Assembly (NCBI RefSeq): GCF_040096355.1
Contig: NZ_JBBMEX010000009.1
Span: forward strand, 1 to 64,000
DNA: 64,000 bases
Direction of reading: 5' to 3'
Source: Maccoyibacter intestinihominis
GTDB lineage: Bacteria; Bacillota; Clostridia; Lachnospirales; Lachnospiraceae
Position numbers and translations under genes: made by a program. Each line of letters begins with the position of its first letter. The first letter of the stretch is position 1. Below the pieces are notes generated by a model. That model was not told the origin of the DNA. It ran no database searches and was given only the letters and a program-made list of their open reading frames with translations. Positions 59,758 to 64,000 of this stretch are shown piece by piece.

Positions 59758-60458
59758 GTCTCTCCCTCCGCCGCAAATACATAGTCAAAATATGCCTTTT
59801 TTGCACTTTGCAGATATGTTCTTGAGATCTTCATCGTTTTTCCGCTTGTCAAATAAAACACGTCATTGTCTATGCTGTCGATATACTCCATATTTACAAG
59901 ATAGCTTTTGTGGCAGCGGCAAAATCCATGATGCAGTAAAAATTCCTCGTAGTCTGTCAGTTTTCCGACTACTTCAATCTCTCTGTTTTCCGACAGTGTA
60001 AAGATCACTTTTCGCAGATTGCTCTCTAAGCACTGGATATTAGACAACAGGATCTTTGTTTCGGTTCCGGAATAGGTCACTGTAATATAATGTTTTTTGG
60101 TCCGCTGTGATAACAGCCTTCTCATACATGCCCGCAGTTGTTCTGTATCGATCGGCTTTAATAAATAATCAAAAGCCAGCACCCGATAGCTTTGTACACC
60201 GAATTCTTCACTCGTCGATATAAACACGATGGGTGTCTTTGTATCTTTTTTGCGGATCTGAGCCGCCGTATCCATTCCACTGATCTTTGGCATCAATATG
60301 TCTAAAATAATCAAGTCATAAGGTAATACCTCATGACTTTTGATCAGCTCGGCTCCATCATCAAATTCATTGACTGAAAAATTTCTGATGACGGAGTCTA
60401 AGGCTTCTATTGTTTTTTGTCGTTCTGTCTGCAGATCATCGCAAATTGCTATTCTCAT
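59754..60458 (-). CDS. LytTR-family response regulator
   Basis: 234 aa. Receiver domain 1-120 with acidic pair D7/D8, phospho-acceptor Asp53 (I-L-D-I-L-M-P-K) and conserved Lys in Y-L-L-K-P. The LytTR DNA-binding domain occupies 135-230 (YITVTYSGTETKILLSNIQC ... FCRCHKSYLVNMEYIDSID). It partners the kinase encoded downstream. The tandem repeat at 58420-58459, just beyond the kinase gene, is a candidate target. Confidence 0.95.
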   Translation of the reverse strand: MRIAICDDLQTERQKTIEALDSVIRNFSVNEFDDGAELIKSHEVLPYDLIILDILMPKISGMDTAAQIRKKDTKTPIVFISTSEEFGVQSYRVLAFDYLLKPIDTEQLRACMRRLLSQRTKKHYITVTYSGTETKILLSNIQCLESNLRKVIFTLSENREIEVVGKLTDYEEFLLHHGFCRCHKSYLVNMEYIDSIDNDVFYLTSGKTMKISRTYLQSAKKAYFDYVFAAEGET

Positions 60459-60579
60459 CTGTACTCGTCCTTTTACTAAATATTCAAAAGCGTGCTTGCA
60501 TACTTGAGAACATTTACTTTATCTATTGCGTCTTTATGATGTTTCCACTCATTTTGACCCTAATATCACAACAATTGCA

Positions 60580-61770
60580 TTATAACACCTTTCCATATAA
60601 AAGCTGAGCAATTTTCTCATAATATTCAACAGATTTTTGTTCTAATTTACGTACCAACAATGCATTCTGCTCCGTAAGTAAATCCCTATTTTCTATAGAC
60701 CAAATTAATCTTTCATATAGCTTTTCACTAAATGAGTTTTCATTAACATTAAACAGTCTGTCATCCATTCCAATATTTCTATATAATTCAACATGCTTTT
60801 TTAATGTCACAATTCCGATTGTCGGTGTATGCATTGCAATAGAACAAATATTTGAATGATACCTCATTCCAACTGCTACCGCTGATTTTCTATAAAGATC
60901 AACCAAATATTCGCCAGGCGTTGCAATTCCATTTAAATAAGGAGCAATTGTTATATTTCTTCTACAATTATAATCTTGTACGGCATTAAGCACATCTGAA
61001 ATTGCCTGTAAATCAGATGGGATATGTGGCACAAATACGAAGTGGAGATTAGGATTTCTTGAGATAGCTTTGTCAATGAACAAAGAAAATTCATTACAAT
61101 ATTGATTATAACTTTCCTTATCTCCCCATCTGTCTTCCATTCTGTCTCTAACAGTATTGATTGCAATAACAGTCTTATCATCAGGAATTTCAGGATGACG
61201 GTACTCACCAGCACTGGTAAAGAACCCACCATCTGGAATCTGAATTATATTCTTTAATGATGAACCATCAAAAAATTGATCCAAAAGCATTTTAGAATCA
61301 TCATTTCTTACAGAAACAAGAAACTTATCTGACCTTGAATCTAAGTATTTGATAAATGAACCAAAACAATCCTTTACTTTTGCCAAACACATATTTGGTG
61401 AATAATCAACACCAAGTCCATTAAACACTATTGGAATGTGTATCTTTCTTAAAATTTCATCAGAAATATTAAGAGTAGTTCCAGTGGTTGAATAATCCCA
61501 CTTAACATCGAAAAAATTCCCCCCACCGATAACAAGCAAATCATATCGATTAACCAAATCGGCAAACGAATCATCAAATTGTCTTAGATTCCATGATTTA
61601 TAGTATTCTCTAATCTCGAGATATGTAACTTCAACATCATTAGTTACGTATTTTTTGAAAAGATTCCAAAACCCAACATGATTTGCTATATCGCCTATAT
61701 TACCATTAAAACTTGCTAAATGTAATGCTCTAATCACTTCTTCTTCCCTCTCTATAAATATAATGGGCAT
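60580..61770 (-). CDS. Polysaccharide pyruvyl transferase-like protein
   Basis: 396 aa. The fold opens LASFNGNIGDIANHVGFWNL, a nonstandard version of the pyruvyl-transferase start (G-D-x-x), then DLLVIGGGNFFDVKWDYSTT, a G-G-G-x-x-F loop, and late in the protein A-V-G-M-R-Y-H-S-N-I-C-S-I, the G-x-R-x-H motif. It probably transfers pyruvate or acts on a sugar of a surface glycan. The gene is AT-richer than its neighbours, suggesting transfer. It lies about 100 bp after the nonulosonic acid genes on the same strand and may belong to the same glycan pathway. Confidence 0.85.
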   Translation of the reverse strand: MPIIFIEREEEVIRALHLASFNGNIGDIANHVGFWNLFKKYVTNDVEVTYLEIREYYKSWNLRQFDDSFADLVNRYDLLVIGGGNFFDVKWDYSTTGTTLNISDEILRKIHIPIVFNGLGVDYSPNMCLAKVKDCFGSFIKYLDSRSDKFLVSVRNDDSKMLLDQFFDGSSLKNIIQIPDGGFFTSAGEYRHPEIPDDKTVIAINTVRDRMEDRWGDKESYNQYCNEFSLFIDKAISRNPNLHFVFVPHIPSDLQAISDVLNAVQDYNCRRNITIAPYLNGIATPGEYLVDLYRKSAVAVGMRYHSNICSIAMHTPTIGIVTLKKHVELYRNIGMDDRLFNVNENSFSEKLYERLIWSIENRDLLTEQNALLVRKLEQKSVEYYEKIAQLLYGKVL

Positions 61771-61874
61771 TTGTGAAACGTCTCAAGACTCTTTGGCGCC
61801 TCCATATAATCTCTCATATGGTATTGTAATGCAGTTGTAAACCAGCTAGCCAAAAGAGTATCTTTTCCATTTCC

Positions 61875-62570
61875 TTATGTATATTTCTTTAACAGCGTTT
61901 CCGCCTGCTCTAAATCAGACGGTTCATCAATATCAACACTATATTTTGCATCCATGATATATGGGATCGGGTTATCATTAAAACTGGTGCTTTCACTTAA
62001 CGTCTCAATCCGGTTTACATAAACACTTCCATCCACCAGATAATATTGTGGCATATCCTGACGGCGAACCGTGCTCTGCATGGAGAGTACATTCTGCAAT
62101 TCTCCCTTTTCATCTATGGTTCTCATTAAAATCGGATGCTCCGAGACTTCTTTTACGGAAACAACATCCTGCATATCCCTTTGTATACAAAGTTCGATCG
62201 CTCCGTCTATATCTTCTGCCCTTCGCAGTGGCTGCGTCGGTTGGAGCAGCACCAGCAGATCATAGGACTTCTGATGGTCTTCTAACCACTTTACGGCATG
62301 AAGCACGGCATCTATCGTCTTTGCCGTATCCGATGCCAGTTCTGCCGGACGCAAAAACGGTACCTCTGCCCCATAAGCCTTCGCTGTTTCTGCAATCCGT
62401 TCTGAATCCGTTGTAACGACCACATCATCAATATACCGGCTGTTCTTTGCCGCTAACACAGAATATGCGATCAATGGCTTTCCACACAATGGTGTAATAT
62501 TTTTATCTTTAATGCCTTTACTTCCGCCTCTTGCCGGAATGAGTGCCAACACCCGTTTTCCTTCAATCAT
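61875..62570 (-). CDS. Acylneuraminate/legionaminate cytidylyltransferase (NeuA/LegF type)
   Basis: 231 aa. It activates a nine-carbon acidic sugar with CTP. The nucleotide-binding start L-A-L-I-P-A-R-G-G-S-K-G-I-K-D-K-N, V-V-T-T-D-S-E, L-L-Q-P-T-Q-P-L-R and the end N-P-I-P-Y-I-M-D are typical. Short single-domain form. Starts 1 base after the stop of the epimerase gene. Which sugar (sialic or legionaminic acid) cannot be settled from this gene; flagellated clostridia more often make legionaminic acid. Confidence 0.92.
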   Translation of the reverse strand: MIEGKRVLALIPARGGSKGIKDKNITPLCGKPLIAYSVLAAKNSRYIDDVVVTTDSERIAETAKAYGAEVPFLRPAELASDTAKTIDAVLHAVKWLEDHQKSYDLLVLLQPTQPLRRAEDIDGAIELCIQRDMQDVVSVKEVSEHPILMRTIDEKGELQNVLSMQSTVRRQDMPQYYLVDGSVYVNRIETLSESTSFNDNPIPYIMDAKYSVDIDEPSDLEQAETLLKKYT

Positions 62571-62571
62571 G

Positions 62572-63702
62572 TTATCCCCACCGATCTATGAATACTTTTT
62601 GGATTCCATGCTCCCAGATATTTTTATCATGGACAATCTCTAAAAATTGTTTCGTACTGTTGCCTTTTCCAAACAAAGCACCCTGCTTACGAAAATCTTC
62701 AATATGCTCTATTGCCTGTAAAATCTCGTCTTTATCCTCTGACACATGCTGGATATTCTGACTGTATTCCGTACTGTAACGTCCCTTCTGGCGTGTTCCG
62801 ACATCAATTGCCGGAATTCCATAAATGGAGGTCTCCCTGACACCGGCACTGGAATTTCCGATCATAAAATCCGCATTTTTTAATAAGGTTAAAAAATACT
62901 CAAATCTGGTCGATGGGTACAAACGATATCTCGTCTCATCTTCCAAAGTCCGGTAAGCATTTAAAATAACCTCTGAACCGAGATCATTATTCGGATAGAT
63001 CACGATATAATTTCTTCCCGATTCTTTGACTGCATTGACCAGTTCTTCCACATGCTTTCCGATAATCTCATACTCTGTTGTCACCGGATGATACATCAGG
63101 ATTCCATATTTTTCAAACGGTATCTCATATCTCTCTCTTGCCTCTTCAAACGTCGGCAGATGACTCGAAAGCATAATATCAATATCCGGCGAACCGATCA
63201 CATAAATCTGATGCTCGGATTCTCCAAGCTGCATCAAACGGCGTTTTGCCTCTTCATTGCATACAAAATGCACATGTGCAAACTTAGAGATTGCATGACG
63301 GATCGATTCATCAATCGTTCCTGACAATTCGCCACCCTCAATGTGGGCAACCCGGATATTATTCAAAGCTCCAACCATGGCTCCGGCTAAAGCGTCGATC
63401 CGGTCTCCGTGAATGACGATCATATCCGGCCGGATATTCTGCACATATCCTGTCAGCTGGCATACCACATCGCCTAGATCATAGCTCATGTTACCGCTGT
63501 TGATCAATCCGTATGCCACATAGACATTTTTATATCCGTCTTTTAAGACTTCCCGATAGGTACTTCCATAAGTATCAAGCAGATGCATTCCTGATACAAA
63601 CACATAGGCTTCCATATCTTTGGATTCTTCGATTCCCTGTATTAATGATTTAATTTTTCCATAGTCTGCTCTTGTTCCGGTAATAAACAGAATTTTTCTC
63701 AT
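62572..63702 (-). CDS. Hydrolysing UDP-HexNAc 2-epimerase (NeuC/LegG type)
   Basis: 376 aa. Converts a UDP-linked 2-acetamido sugar into free ManNAc or its diacetamido analogue plus UDP. Marks: KILFITGTRADYGKIKSLIQ at the start, V-I-H-G-D-R-I-D-A-L, H-I-E-G-G-E-L-S-G-T-I-D-E-S-I-R-H, and the glycosyltransferase-B C-terminal half with MIGNSSAGVRETSIYGIPAI. Four-base overlap (ATGA) with the synthase gene upstream and one-base gap to the cytidylyltransferase show one operon. Confidence 0.94.
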   Translation of the reverse strand: MRKILFITGTRADYGKIKSLIQGIEESKDMEAYVFVSGMHLLDTYGSTYREVLKDGYKNVYVAYGLINSGNMSYDLGDVVCQLTGYVQNIRPDMIVIHGDRIDALAGAMVGALNNIRVAHIEGGELSGTIDESIRHAISKFAHVHFVCNEEAKRRLMQLGESEHQIYVIGSPDIDIMLSSHLPTFEEARERYEIPFEKYGILMYHPVTTEYEIIGKHVEELVNAVKESGRNYIVIYPNNDLGSEVILNAYRTLEDETRYRLYPSTRFEYFLTLLKNADFMIGNSSAGVRETSIYGIPAIDVGTRQKGRYSTEYSQNIQHVSEDKDEILQAIEHIEDFRKQGALFGKGNSTKQFLEIVHDKNIWEHGIQKVFIDRWG

Positions 63703-64000
63703 AATGATTCTACCATACTTTTCTTAATCTGTGTATCTGAGGCGATATCGCAGGTCGCCTTTTTTCCTAATACATTCGGATAATCCTCTGCCGGAATCTC
63801 TCCGGTTCCCGGACGTTTTACCCAGATATTCTCTTTCGTAAAACTCTCTCCTTTTTTGATATCCCGAATTGCTACCACCGTAGCAAATGCAAAATCAATA
63901 GTAACCTGTTCTTCTGCCGCTGCACATTTGGTTCCACCTAACATCTGCGGTACCTCGTTTGCTGCCTGCAATAATTTTCCAAGTTCCTGCTCATCCATTG
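63699..64000 (-). CDS. Nonulosonic acid synthase (NeuB/LegI type), C-terminal part only
   Basis: About 100 codons are visible; the frame is open to the window edge, so the aldolase-like TIM barrel lies outside. What remains is the end of the barrel linker (MDEQELGKLLQAANEVPQML) and the SAF/antifreeze-like domain (VAIRDIKKGESFTKENIWVK, RPGTGEIPAEDY, LGKKATCDIASDTQI). The enzyme condenses PEP with a 6-carbon acetamido sugar. Order synthase-epimerase-cytidylyltransferase is complete for the three central steps. Confidence 0.93.
   Translation of the reverse strand, partial: MDEQELGKLLQAANEVPQMLGGTKCAAAEEQVTIDFAFATVVAIRDIKKGESFTKENIWVKRPGTGEIPAEDYPNVLGKKATCDIASDTQIKKSMVESL

Overview
The window looks like chromosome from a low-to-moderate GC Gram-positive anaerobe of the Lachnospiraceae (Clostridia), near the Roseburia / Agathobacter / Lachnospira group. 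This is inferred from gene content: a reverse rubrerythrin with a Fur/PerR-type repressor, GHKL/LytTR two-component genes, a large SRP RNA with an Alu domain, class B sortase with giant Ig-like repeat proteins, a FliD-like protein, nonulosonic acid genes, and small DUF6483/DUF6128/DUF6061-like proteins. No rRNA or tRNA gene was seen, and there is no CRISPR array.

Layout. (1) 1-5.3 kb is mobile-element edge and gene graveyard: the end of a Tn916-type tyrosine integrase, a twice-frameshifted GNAT gene, two XRE-type regulators, a small membrane protein, and fragments of a GyrI-like domain, a type III toxin-antitoxin locus (36-bp RNA repeats, terminator, gutted ToxN), an HxlR regulator and a flavin reductase. 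(2) 5.4-20.8 kb is ordinary chromosome: an editing deacylase, a PAS-GGDEF-EAL protein, tadA, SRP RNA, an NrdG-type radical SAM activase, a Fur/PerR regulator and rubrerythrin sharing a palindromic operator, an AbrB/PIN pair with a dead toxin, MATE, GNAT, ProX, an ABC-class ATPase, an O-antigen-ligase-like protein and a secreted Ig-like protein. (3) 21.0-27.6 kb is a 6.5-kb island bounded by direct repeats of the tuf 3' end. It carries a DUF6061-like gene, an operon of AAA+ ATPase, subtilisin-like S8 protease and two-TM zinc-ribbon protein behind a promoter covered by 21-bp spaced repeats, some decayed genes, and a broken integrase beside tuf.

(4) 27.5-53.5 kb holds the translation/transcription core, all on the minus strand: rpmG-secE-nusG-rplK-rplA, then rplJ-rplL behind an L10 leader, rpoB-rpoC, and rpsL-rpsG-fusA-tuf. 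The series is split twice. A 700-bp spacer with two long imperfect palindromes lies between rplL and rpoB. A 9-kb surface cluster (2173-aa repeat protein, class B sortase, LRR protein with a sortase signal) lies between rpoC and rpsL. Each block has its own promoter with near-consensus boxes and its own terminator.

(5) 53.7-64 kb is cell-surface and signalling: a FliD-like protein, a SIS/HAD gene wreck, a lipoprotein, DUF2207-LemA, a GHKL kinase with a LytTR regulator, a pyruvyl-transferase-like gene, and the end of a NeuB-NeuC-NeuA type (sialic/legionaminic acid) operon that continues past the window. A tandem 20-bp repeat abuts the -35 of the lemA promoter, next to the LytTR system, and is a plausible regulator site.

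The best candidate for a little-described system is the AAA / S8 protease / zinc-ribbon membrane module in the tuf island; its function is inferred from context only.
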